12,599 nt of DNA from CAZOLI01 sp964580675 (GTDB lineage Bacteria > Planctomycetota > MHYJ01 > CAYXQY01), in assembly GCA_964580675.1 (NCBI GenBank), contig CAZOLI010000056.1, positions 1 through 12,599 on the forward strand, written 5' to 3'. The notes beneath the pieces were generated by a model. That model made no database searches. It saw only the letters and a list, made by a program, of their open reading frames with translations, and was not told the DNA's origin. Shown in pieces: positions 6,451-12,599 of the stretch. Position 1 is the first letter of the stretch. The number at the start of each line of letters is the position of its first letter. The position numbers and the translations under genes were made by a program.

Positions 6451-6511
6451 TGTTCGTCCGATTCGTCTTTTTGGGTTCCGGATTTCTTATTTCGGATGTT
6501 ATTGACCGGTT

Positions 6512-6550
6512 CCCCGGGGCCGCGCCCGCCCGGGGCAGGCTTGCCCCGGG
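6512..6550. repeat. GC-rich palindromic (REP-like) hairpin
   Basis: CCCGGGGC (6529-6536) and GCCCCGGG (6543-6550) form a perfect 8-bp stem with the loop AGGCTT, and another CCCCGGGG palindrome lies at 6512-6519. It starts 26 bases past the stop of the large metallopeptidase gene. With no T-tract it is more like a repetitive extragenic palindrome or transcript-end stabiliser than a classic terminator, though it could serve as one. Confidence 0.55.
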
Positions 6551-6576
6551 AATGGGAATGGTGGTTTCCCACAAAT

Positions 6577-8478
6577 TTACTTCCTTTTTTGCTTCTCCGG
6601 AAGAATGCCTTTTTCTTCCAGTTTCTTGACCGCCTGTTTCATAATGCGGTCGGGGACTTCCTCCCTGCCCAGTTTCTCGCGCAGTTGTTCCCGGACCTGT
6701 TCCTTAATTTGTTCCCGTCTGCTGAGTTGATCCTTATTCTCCTCGTTCTCGTTTTCCTGGGCCTGATCCTGGTCCTTGTCTTTGTTTGTGTCTTCTTCTC
6801 CGGCGGCTCTGGTTTTGTTTTCGTCCTTGGACGGGGTCTCTTCCTCGGAGGTTTGTGCCTGGTCCCGGTGCTCGCTGAGTGCGTCGGCCGTGACCGTTAT
6901 GCGCTTTTTCCAGCCGTTTCGCACCGCAAGCATCGTCACCCGGTCGCCGGGATCCACTTCCTGGTATAGTTCCCGTCCGTGCTCAAGGGACTTGATCCGG
7001 ACCCCGTCCATCGCCCGAATCACGTCTCCTTTCTTCAGCCCGGCCTTGCCGACGGGGGAATTCTCCTTGACCTCGGTAAGGAGGAGTCCGTCCCCGTTCG
7101 GGTTCTCTTCGGGCACGAAACCAAGATAGGGCTTGCCGTTGTTCCCGGCGTCCTTTTTCTTGGTTTTTTCGTTCGTGCTCGAGTTATTTGACGGGGCCTC
7201 TTCGGATCGGGAATCATCGTCACCATTTTCGGCCGTGGAGGGAGCGGAGGAATCGTTCTCCCCATCGTTTTCTTCCTGGTTTTTCGGGGGAATAATTCCT
7301 TTTTCCTCCAGCTGTTTCATTGCCTGCTTCATGGCGCGCTCCGGCACCTTCCCGCCAAATTTCCTGCGGAGTTTTTTCCGGACTTTTTTCTTGAAGCGTT
7401 CCCGTTTGCTGAGATCGCCTTCATCTTCGTTCTTGCCGGACTTTTCCTGTTCCCCGTTTTCTTCTTTTGTTTGGGTTTGGTTTTCGTGATCGTTATCCGA
7501 TTCCGTTCGGGGTTCGTTCTGGTCCCCGTTCTTCCGTGGGGCATTTCCGTCCTTGTTTTTTTCCTGAGATCCGTTGACAAGCCAGGAGGAAAGCCACTGT
7601 TTCCATTCCTTCTCCAGCTTCGAAATATCCGTGGGAACGTTCTCCGCGTGTTCATTCAGCACGCTTTTGAATTCCTTTTCCTTCTGGAACGCCTCCGCGA
7701 CGGTTCGGATAAATTCCTTGCCTTCCTTCTCGAGGAAGAATTGGAAGATGCCGTAGGACTGGGCGTAGAACTTGACCATCTTGCCCGGATTGTCCAGTTT
7801 GTGGCGCTCCACGGTGGCCCCTTCCTTTTTCTTTTCGTCGTTTTCCTGTTCCTTCTTCTTTTTGTAAATCGGATGGGTCATGCTGAAGAGTTCTTTGAGT
7901 GAGAGGAGGTCCCCCTGCATCTTCCTCAGGTGGCTTTTCCGCTGGTTCCGGAGGGGTTCGATTTCGTGATACACCGCGATGCCCTCGTCAAACCAGTCCG
8001 GGAACGGGCTGCCGTAGTTGTCGTCGTATTGTTTGATGTCTTTTTTAAACCCGTCTTTGTATGCGTGTAATGACATCATGTGTCCGGCTTCGTGCGTGAG
8101 CGGTTTCAGTTTTGAACCCATTCCTTTTCCCATTGGGCTTTCCATCCACGGAAGGAACCATTCCGCCCCGTTTTTCTTGAACTGGTTTGGATTGATCGGT
8201 TGATGTTCCTTCAGTTTCTGGAGGTTCTGAAAGACCACAACGGATCCCCGTGGAGGCGTCCGGCCAAACAGTTCCTCAAATCGGTTCGCCGTTTCCTCAA
8301 TTGCCTGTGCTTTTTCTTCCGCCAGGTTTCTGTCGGCGGCATACACGTCGACGTGTTCGTCCTCAACGTGTTTAAAATCCCCGGCGAGAAGAGCGGACGA
8401 CGAGACAAGAACGAGGAAAAATGAGAGAAGGAGGGTTTTTTTCGGTAAAAATGTCTGAAGAAATCTGGTGTTTTTCAT
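6577..8478 (-). CDS. Exported HExxH metallopeptidase with PDZ domain and duplicated 45-residue module
   Basis: This is a 633-residue secreted protein. A signal peptide (residues 1-33, core LLLSFFLVLVSSSALLA) precedes a gluzincin-type peptidase domain (about 35-300). That domain has HEAGH at 129-133 and WFDEGIAVY at 162-170, where Glu165 is the probable third zinc ligand. After charged Asn/Asp/Glu/Lys linkers comes module copy 1 (356-400), then a PDZ domain (about 449-532: YLGFVPEENPNGDG, VGKAGLKKGDVIRAMDG), another acidic linker, and module copy 2 (585-630). The basic, helical modules share VP-E/D-R-x-MKQAxKxLEEKGI. Similar HExxH exported proteins are frequent in Planctomycetota; substrate unknown. 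A weak GAAAGAG lies 6 bases before the ATG. The catalytic half is paralogous to the divergent gene at 8830. Confidence 0.88.
   Translation of the reverse strand: MKNTRFLQTFLPKKTLLLSFFLVLVSSSALLAGDFKHVEDEHVDVYAADRNLAEEKAQAIEETANRFEELFGRTPPRGSVVVFQNLQKLKEHQPINPNQFKKNGAEWFLPWMESPMGKGMGSKLKPLTHEAGHMMSLHAYKDGFKKDIKQYDDNYGSPFPDWFDEGIAVYHEIEPLRNQRKSHLRKMQGDLLSLKELFSMTHPIYKKKKEQENDEKKKEGATVERHKLDNPGKMVKFYAQSYGIFQFFLEKEGKEFIRTVAEAFQKEKEFKSVLNEHAENVPTDISKLEKEWKQWLSSWLVNGSQEKNKDGNAPRKNGDQNEPRTESDNDHENQTQTKEENGEQEKSGKNEDEGDLSKRERFKKKVRKKLRRKFGGKVPERAMKQAMKQLEEKGIIPPKNQEENDGENDSSAPSTAENGDDDSRSEEAPSNNSSTNEKTKKKDAGNNGKPYLGFVPEENPNGDGLLLTEVKENSPVGKAGLKKGDVIRAMDGVRIKSLEHGRELYQEVDPGDRVTMLAVRNGWKKRITVTADALSEHRDQAQTSEEETPSKDENKTRAAGEEDTNKDKDQDQAQENENEENKDQLSRREQIKEQVREQLREKLGREEVPDRIMKQAVKKLEEKGILPEKQKRK
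6589..6726 (-). repeat. Coding repeat, copy 2 of the 45-residue module
   Basis: This encodes residues 585-630 of the large metallopeptidase. It aligns with residues 356-400 with one single-residue gap; shared positions include LS-R/K-RE, VR and the VPxRxMKQAxKxLEEKGI stretch. It forms the extreme C-terminus of the protein. Confidence 0.8.
7279..7413 (-). repeat. Coding repeat, copy 1 of the 45-residue module
   Basis: This encodes residues 356-400 of the large metallopeptidase, before the PDZ domain. It is richer in Lys/Arg than copy 2 (KKKVRKKLRRKFGGK) but ends in the same LEEKGI-I/L-P motif. Confidence 0.8.
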
Positions 8479-8829
8479 GATGACTCTTTCGAAATGTGCG
8501 AAATCAGTTCAGTCAAAATTATGCGATCATCTCTTCCGGCAACAATTTGTACGAGAATAAACGATCTGTGTTTGACGATCGATGAAGGGAGGGGGGAGGG
8601 ACGTTCTTCTTCGGTCCGGCCGGTTCCCTTTCCTTTTGGTCCAGAACTTACAAGGGCCATGTTATTTATAAATAGTTTTCGTCCCCGGGGATTCTTCCGC
8701 CGCCGTCAAACACTGATTTTCCTGAGACGTATAAAGGATGGGTATTCAGGAATTACTGCAACCTGAAGTTTAATTTCCTTTTCCATTCGATTTCACCCGT
8801 TTGTTGAACTTTAAATTGATCGAGCAATT
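8479..8829. other. Divergent promoter region between the two metallopeptidase genes
   Basis: This 351-base gap separates the back-to-back paralogous peptidase genes and has no gene of its own. It must carry both promoters. A minus-strand candidate is listed separately; on the plus side an AT-rich TTATTTATAAAT at about 8664-8676 is the only promoter-like stretch. It also contains a run GGGAGGGGGGAGGG at 8586-8600. Confidence 0.5.
8518..8545 (-). promoter_or_regulatory. Candidate promoter of the large metallopeptidase gene
   Basis: On the minus strand TTGTTG (8545-8540) and CATAAT (8523-8518) are 16 bases apart, about 40 bases before the ATG at 8478. Confidence 0.35.
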
Positions 8830-9669
8830 ATGATGAAAAACAAACCCCTCCTTGGATCCGTTTTCCCTACACTTTTCTACCTGAGCTTTCTCGGTTTCGT
8901 TCTTACCACTCCTCTGGTGGCTCAGAACAAATACAAACATTATGAAATGGAGCATTTTGATTTGTATGCCACCTCCGATGAAATTGCGAATGAACACGGA
9001 AAAAAACTGAAAACCGCCTGCAAACGGTTTTACAGTGTGTTCGGGAAACATCACAAACGTGGGGCGATTGGCATTGAAACGGCTCCCGGAAAACCGGATC
9101 GGGATGACAACGCCAAATGGTACTTTCCGTGGGACCCCAACAAAGGAGGGGCCAAACGGGGCATCATGGCCAAGGCATTCACCCACGAAGTTGGGCACAT
9201 CATGTTTCTAAAAACATTTAACGAAGGTTGTTCGAAGGAGGTAAAAAAGAATCACAACAATTACGGCAGTTACCTCCCGGATTGGATCGACGAAGCAATT
9301 GCGGTTTACCTTGAGCCAGAAGATCTTCGTAAGCAGCGATACAGGAGATTTCAAAAGAATTTTCAGAATAAGAAGATTCCTCTTAAGAAGCTGTTTACGA
9401 TGAATCATCCCAAGATCGGAAAAGGAGGCAGACCGAAACGAAAAAAGGGAAACAAAAGCAAGGTGCAGGCTTTTTACACCGGCACACTCAGTGTTCTGGA
9501 GTTCCTTCTCGACGTGGAAGGGAACTCCTTCGTGCAGGAGATGGTTTCGATGTTACAGAAGGGGAAACCCATGAAGGAGATCCTCAGGAAGAAAGCGGAT
9601 AATCTGCCGGCCGACCTGGGCAAACTGGAGAAATACTGGGTGAAGTGGCTAAAGAAAAAGAGATTCTAA
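8830..9669 (+). CDS. Exported HExxH metallopeptidase, catalytic domain only
   Basis: This 279-residue exported protein has a signal peptide at about 1-31 (core LFYLSFLGFVLTTPLVA, then Q). A gluzincin-type domain follows, with FTHEVGHIM (His119, Glu120, His123) and LPDWIDEAIAVYLEP, where Glu155 is the likely third zinc ligand. It aligns along its whole mature length with the first 300 residues of the large peptidase. Shared stretches include KHxExEHxDxYA, WxxPWxPxxxG, NNYGSxxPDWxDExIAVY, the LFxMxHP segment, and an end pattern LEKxWxxWL. It lacks the PDZ domain, the acidic linkers and the 45-residue modules. Two adjacent ATG codons (8830, 8833) could start it; the ribosome site is weak (GAG 5-6 bases upstream). 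The substrate is unknown. Confidence 0.88.
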   Translation: MMKNKPLLGSVFPTLFYLSFLGFVLTTPLVAQNKYKHYEMEHFDLYATSDEIANEHGKKLKTACKRFYSVFGKHHKRGAIGIETAPGKPDRDDNAKWYFPWDPNKGGAKRGIMAKAFTHEVGHIMFLKTFNEGCSKEVKKNHNNYGSYLPDWIDEAIAVYLEPEDLRKQRYRRFQKNFQNKKIPLKKLFTMNHPKIGKGGRPKRKKGNKSKVQAFYTGTLSVLEFLLDVEGNSFVQEMVSMLQKGKPMKEILRKKADNLPADLGKLEKYWVKWLKKKRF

Positions 9670-9695
9670 CCGGCGGATGGAATCGTCAGATCAAA

Positions 9696-9726
9696 CATCA
9701 ATAAGAATCCGATCGTATCATTGATG
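9696..9726 (+). terminator. Weak stem-loop between metallopeptidase and trypsin-like genes
   Basis: CATCAAT (9696-9702) pairs with ATTGATG (9720-9726) around a 17-base loop, 26 bases past the upstream stop. No T-tract follows. It could separate the two transcripts or be incidental; the four-gene set could still be co-transcribed from 8830 onward. Confidence 0.22.
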
Positions 9727-9785
9727 ATTCCAAAAGGAAATCGTCAAATAAATTGCCGGGTAAAAAAGAAATGTTCCCTGAGAAC

Positions 9786-11240
9786 ATGAACGTTCATCCT
9801 TCGAAACTCCTTGTTGTCGCGGCGGTCGCGTTCTTTCTATTCAGTAACGGACTTGTCGAACATCCGGCGGAAACTCAGGCCAAGCGTCCGCCAGAGAATA
9901 TTTTGACCAAGACCAAGAAATATGTTGTGGGCATTGAATGTACCGTCAAGGGAAAACAATGTTTCGGTACCGGGTTCATTGTACAGTCCTCAGGCATCAT
10001 TGCGACGGCGCCAACAACCGTCCCCCCGCATGAAGCAAAAGATATAACGGTACAGCGGATGGATAATGCATCCCACTCCGCAGAAATTTTGTCCGTTCAC
10101 GAGAACAAGGATCTCGTGCTGTTACAGATCGACGGAGAAAATTTTCCTGTTGCGCCCTTCGCGAACTCAAAACAGGCCCAACCCGGTCAGGTGGTGTATT
10201 CCATTGGAAATGGTGAGCGCATTCTGGAACGAAGCGGCGAACTATACACCGGTATGGGCATTTTGAGCGGGCGTTATCCGGCCGCGTCGGACGACGAATT
10301 CGTTCCCGCAAAATTTGGCAAAACCGTCCGGGACGACAACCCCTCGTACTATCCGGTAAAACGGACGGATCATTACGGGGACGTGTTTCTGGAAACCACG
10401 GCGCCGTTAAACCAGGGTCGGGACGGCGGCGTTCTCATCAATCTAAAAGGGGAGGTACTCGGCATGTTGTCCCTCTCCTACTCGCGACACCGATGGCTGG
10501 GACTGGCCATACCCATCAATGAACTAAAAGAGTCGATAACAAATGCCCTTGAAGAACGGGATCTTGAACGGAATTCGCCGGAGGCATTTGAGCGGCTCGA
10601 AACAGAATTGCACCAGACGCAGAAGCAATTCACCAGTGCCTTCAGGAACGCCCAGAAATGGACCGTGGCGATTCAGGTAAAACGCGAGTCAACAGAAAAG
10701 CCCTCGGATAGCAAAAAAACGGAGGATTTCCTTCCGCCCAGTCCGGTGACCGGAACCATTATGTCGAGCGATGGATACATCGTGACCAACCGGTACCGAT
10801 TAAAAAAACCGGGTGACATCAAATCGTTGACCGTGATTCTGCCGGACGGCACCAAAAAATCCGGCCGTATTGTGAAGTCCAGGGGTGGAGATGTAGATCT
10901 GGTACTGATCAAAGTCGATGCGCAGGGTCTCGAGGTGCCCTCGTTTGCCCCCGAATCTTCGTACGTCCGTGGCAAATTTGCCCTTGGCGTCGGACGGGCC
11001 CCCGCTCCGGATTATTCCAATGTGACGCAGGGCAACATTGCGACGCCTCCCGGGGAGAAACATCATCAATTCCTGGTAAACACAAAGATCAATCCCGGGA
11101 ACGTGGGCGGCCCCATTGTCGGGGTCGATGGAAAATTGCTGGGGATAACGGTTCATTACGACCGGGTCAATCCCAACCAGGAACTGAACATGGTGTTAAC
11201 ACCCCAGCGGATCAAAGACGCGTTCTCGCCGTTGAAGTAA
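9786..11240 (+). CDS. Exported tandem trypsin-like protein with both active sites lost (pseudoprotease)
   Basis: This 484-residue protein has a signal-like segment (KLLVVAAVAFFLFSNG, residues 7-22) and two consecutive trypsin-like domains of the HtrA/S1C type: about 42-255 and 287-478. In domain 1 the usual N-A-H-V-V reads TAPTT (Pro76 at the His position) and the G-N-S-G-G-P motif reads GRDGGV (Asp213 for Ser); Asp109 of DLVLLQ remains. In domain 2 TNAHVV reads TNRYRL (Tyr337 for His) and GNSGGP reads GNVGGP (Val440 for Ser); Asp371 remains. Both are therefore predicted to be proteolytically dead and may act as binding or scaffold units. Possible in-frame starts are TTG 9753, ATG 9771 and ATG 9786; the last puts the hydrophobic core nearest the start and is preferred, though its ribosome site is poor. 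An intact trypsin-like gene follows 34 bases later. Confidence 0.87.
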   Translation: MNVHPSKLLVVAAVAFFLFSNGLVEHPAETQAKRPPENILTKTKKYVVGIECTVKGKQCFGTGFIVQSSGIIATAPTTVPPHEAKDITVQRMDNASHSAEILSVHENKDLVLLQIDGENFPVAPFANSKQAQPGQVVYSIGNGERILERSGELYTGMGILSGRYPAASDDEFVPAKFGKTVRDDNPSYYPVKRTDHYGDVFLETTAPLNQGRDGGVLINLKGEVLGMLSLSYSRHRWLGLAIPINELKESITNALEERDLERNSPEAFERLETELHQTQKQFTSAFRNAQKWTVAIQVKRESTEKPSDSKKTEDFLPPSPVTGTIMSSDGYIVTNRYRLKKPGDIKSLTVILPDGTKKSGRIVKSRGGDVDLVLIKVDAQGLEVPSFAPESSYVRGKFALGVGRAPAPDYSNVTQGNIATPPGEKHHQFLVNTKINPGNVGGPIVGVDGKLLGITVHYDRVNPNQELNMVLTPQRIKDAFSPLK

Positions 11241-11274
11241 ACAACCTTGAACCAAAATTATCTTGGAAATCGAC

Positions 11275-12342
11275 ATGAAAACTACAAACGTGAACATTCT
11301 CGTCGGCCTGATCGCCTTGCTCATTCTCAGTGCCCCGGCCCTCCCGGCTCAACAGGAGGAGACCAACGAACAGGACACGCTGGAACAGCGCATAATTAAC
11401 ACCATCGAAACCGTCAAAAAATGCAGTATAAAAAGTATAAATTTAAGCGGGGGAGGTTTTTCCAAGGCCGCGTCGGGAACCGTCATCGAGTATAACGGCA
11501 ACCCGTATCTGGTCAGTGCAAATCACACGATGGGCAAGCTGATCAAAATACAAAAAATGAGGGGGGGAAATATGGTCCTGGAAGCGAAGCTGGCCGGGGG
11601 AAAAGTGCTTGAGCTGAAGGCGCAGGGATCCGCTCCCCATGTGGATATCGCCGTATTTTCCGTAGAGAACCGGGACGAAGTTGACGTGCCCGCCGTTACC
11701 CTCGCGGATTCCTCCTCCGTTCAGCCCGGTGATTTCGTTCTCAATGGAGGAGCCGCCTCCGGCCGTTTATATGATGAGGAGGAAGTGGTCATGCCGAATT
11801 TTTCCCTGGGTGTCGTCTCCACGCCACAAAATTGGCGGGGCATTGGGAACATGATTCACGTCGACGCCACGATTAACGCAAATGATTCGGGGGGAGGGGT
11901 GTTTACCCTGGACGGGAAATACCTCGGCACAATTTCGCGAAGCAGCGTGCGGTACTGGTCGGATTCCCGCGGAAATAATATGTTCCGGGCCCCGGTGCAG
12001 GCCGGACTGGGATTCTGCGTTCCCTCAAACACAATCCGCCACTTCATGAAGAAAATCGTCAGCGAGGGTGGCAAAGTCGAGGGAGGACGATACGGCGGCA
12101 TTACCGGCGTTACCCTGGACAAAGAGTACCGGGGACAGGGTGCAAAAGTAAAAAGCGCCTCCGGCAGCTCCTTCAGGGAAGGCGATAAAATTCTGAAGAT
12201 ACAGGGACAGGCCATTAAAAACCACTTCCAGTTCCGGGATGTGGTTGCCAGTTATCCACTTGGTACCGAACTGACCTTTACCGTCCGCCGGAACGGAAAC
12301 AAAAAGAAGATCACGGCCACCGTGGAGAAGACATCAGATTAA
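11275..12342 (+). CDS. Exported trypsin-like serine protease with C-terminal PDZ domain
   Basis: This 355-residue HtrA-like protein has a signal peptide at about 1-25 (NILVGLIALLILSAPALPA) and a trypsin-like domain at about 40-262. All three catalytic positions are kept: His84 in YLVSANHTMG, Asp124 in HVDIAVFSV and Ser205 in NANDSGGGVF. A PDZ domain follows (about 270-352: YGGITGVTLD, FREGDKILKIQGQAI, PLGTELTFTVRRNG). The Ser loop reads NDSGGG rather than GNSGGP, so activity or specificity may differ. It is much shorter than DegP-type proteins with two PDZ domains. An in-frame TTG at 11263 exists, but the ATG at 11275 has TGGA about 7 bases upstream and begins a clean signal peptide. The pseudoprotease gene ends 34 bases before, suggesting one transcript. 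Confidence 0.88.
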   Translation: MKTTNVNILVGLIALLILSAPALPAQQEETNEQDTLEQRIINTIETVKKCSIKSINLSGGGFSKAASGTVIEYNGNPYLVSANHTMGKLIKIQKMRGGNMVLEAKLAGGKVLELKAQGSAPHVDIAVFSVENRDEVDVPAVTLADSSSVQPGDFVLNGGAASGRLYDEEEVVMPNFSLGVVSTPQNWRGIGNMIHVDATINANDSGGGVFTLDGKYLGTISRSSVRYWSDSRGNNMFRAPVQAGLGFCVPSNTIRHFMKKIVSEGGKVEGGRYGGITGVTLDKEYRGQGAKVKSASGSSFREGDKILKIQGQAIKNHFQFRDVVASYPLGTELTFTVRRNGNKKKITATVEKTSD

Positions 12343-12359
12343 AAGAGTGGGATTTCCTA

Positions 12360-12599
12360 CTACGTTCCGGGACCGGGTTCAGGGGTCAATACGAAGGGGG
12401 TGGTCCCAAAATCATTCGAAAAACCGCCTCCGATGATTGTTCTTTTTTCGAATCTCGTATTCACGTCACTTTCCCTTCTATCTTTCTTTCTTGATCCTTT
12501 CACATTCAGGATGGCGATTTTGTTTCGCGAATACCAGATAGGACGTTCGAATGTGGTTCCAGTTACCGGTCCATCCTCTCCAGTATTTTCAGGTCCATC
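12360..12599 (-). CDS. Possible C-terminal end of a gene entering from the right edge
   Basis: On the minus strand one frame is open for 79 codons from the right edge to a TAG at 12362-12360, immediately followed by a second in-frame TAG. The peptide (containing TTFERPIWYSRNKIAILN) resembles no family known to me. It uses several AGA codons that the clear genes here mostly avoid, so it may be chance. Confidence 0.2.
   Translation of the reverse strand, partial: DGPENTGEDGPVTGTTFERPIWYSRNKIAILNVKGSRKKDRRESDVNTRFEKRTIIGGGFSNDFGTTPFVLTPEPGPGT
12414..12453 (+). terminator. Inverted repeat downstream of the trypsin-PDZ gene
   Basis: ATTCGAAAAA (12414-12423) and TTTTTCGAAT (12444-12453) form a perfect 10-bp stem around a 20-base loop, about 70 bases after the stop codon. 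The run of six T lies inside the 3' arm, so it may terminate transcripts in either direction, as proposed for the stem at 1730-1760. Confidence 0.4.

Noticed and set aside
6391..6969. Plus-strand frame of 192 codons rich in Leu/Phe/Val
   Set aside because: It is mostly the reverse of the Lys/Glu-rich C-terminal coding region of the large metallopeptidase, which produces false hydrophobic frames.
7133..7902. Plus-strand hydrophobic frames opposite the large peptidase
   Set aside because: They are antisense shadows of Glu/Lys/Asn-rich linkers (codons GAA/AAG read backward as Phe/Leu/Ser), not membrane proteins.
12511..12599. Plus-strand ATG frame open to the right edge (29 codons)
   Set aside because: The frame is too short and lacks a properly spaced ribosome site; no family likeness can be judged.

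Overview
The window looks like chromosomal DNA from a Gram-negative-type bacterium. Shine-Dalgarno-like GGAG motifs precede several genes, and many products carry Sec or lipoprotein signals. The mix of large exported proteins resembles what is common in Planctomycetota: a plastocyanin-like 'HPWMK' lipoprotein, HExxH exported peptidases, and trypsin-like and PDZ proteins. That lineage guess is an inference from family habits only. No rRNA, tRNA or CRISPR array was seen. Genes are compact in some places and separated by 250-600 bases of decayed or repeat-bearing DNA in others.

Left part (1-3427). Two metabolic redox genes lie on the minus strand: a nearly complete FAD/NAD(P)-dependent disulfide reductase of the mercuric-reductase-like group (cut by the left edge) and a sulfite-oxidase-type molybdopterin enzyme without a signal peptide. 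The latter is followed by a 13-bp stem-loop terminator and preceded by a good sigma70-like promoter. Upstream of it is about 580 bases without a convincing gene, which may contain the tail of a decayed IS200/IS605-type element.

Middle (3428-6298). A plus-strand double-ACT-domain protein is followed by broken coding-like sequence and then by a clear pseudogene fragment of a second sulfite oxidase gene. Next come a minus-strand lipoprotein with a plastocyanin-like fold, a minus-strand amphi-Trp domain protein, and a plus-strand two-helix membrane protein with a palindrome in its upstream region.

Right part (6299-12599) is an extracytoplasmic protease island. Two divergently transcribed paralogous HExxH metallopeptidases share a 351-base intergenic region. 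The large one (633 aa) adds a PDZ domain flanked by two copies of a 45-residue module joined by highly charged linkers; the small one (279 aa) is the catalytic half alone. Downstream on the plus strand are a tandem trypsin-like protein in which both domains have lost Ser and His, and then a trypsin-like plus PDZ protein with an intact His-Asp-Ser triad. All four carry export signals. They could form a cell-envelope proteolysis set in which PDZ and dead-protease domains recognise substrate and the others cut. That joint role is inferred from proximity and domain content. The last 257 bases hold a possible terminator and perhaps the end of a gene entering from the right.
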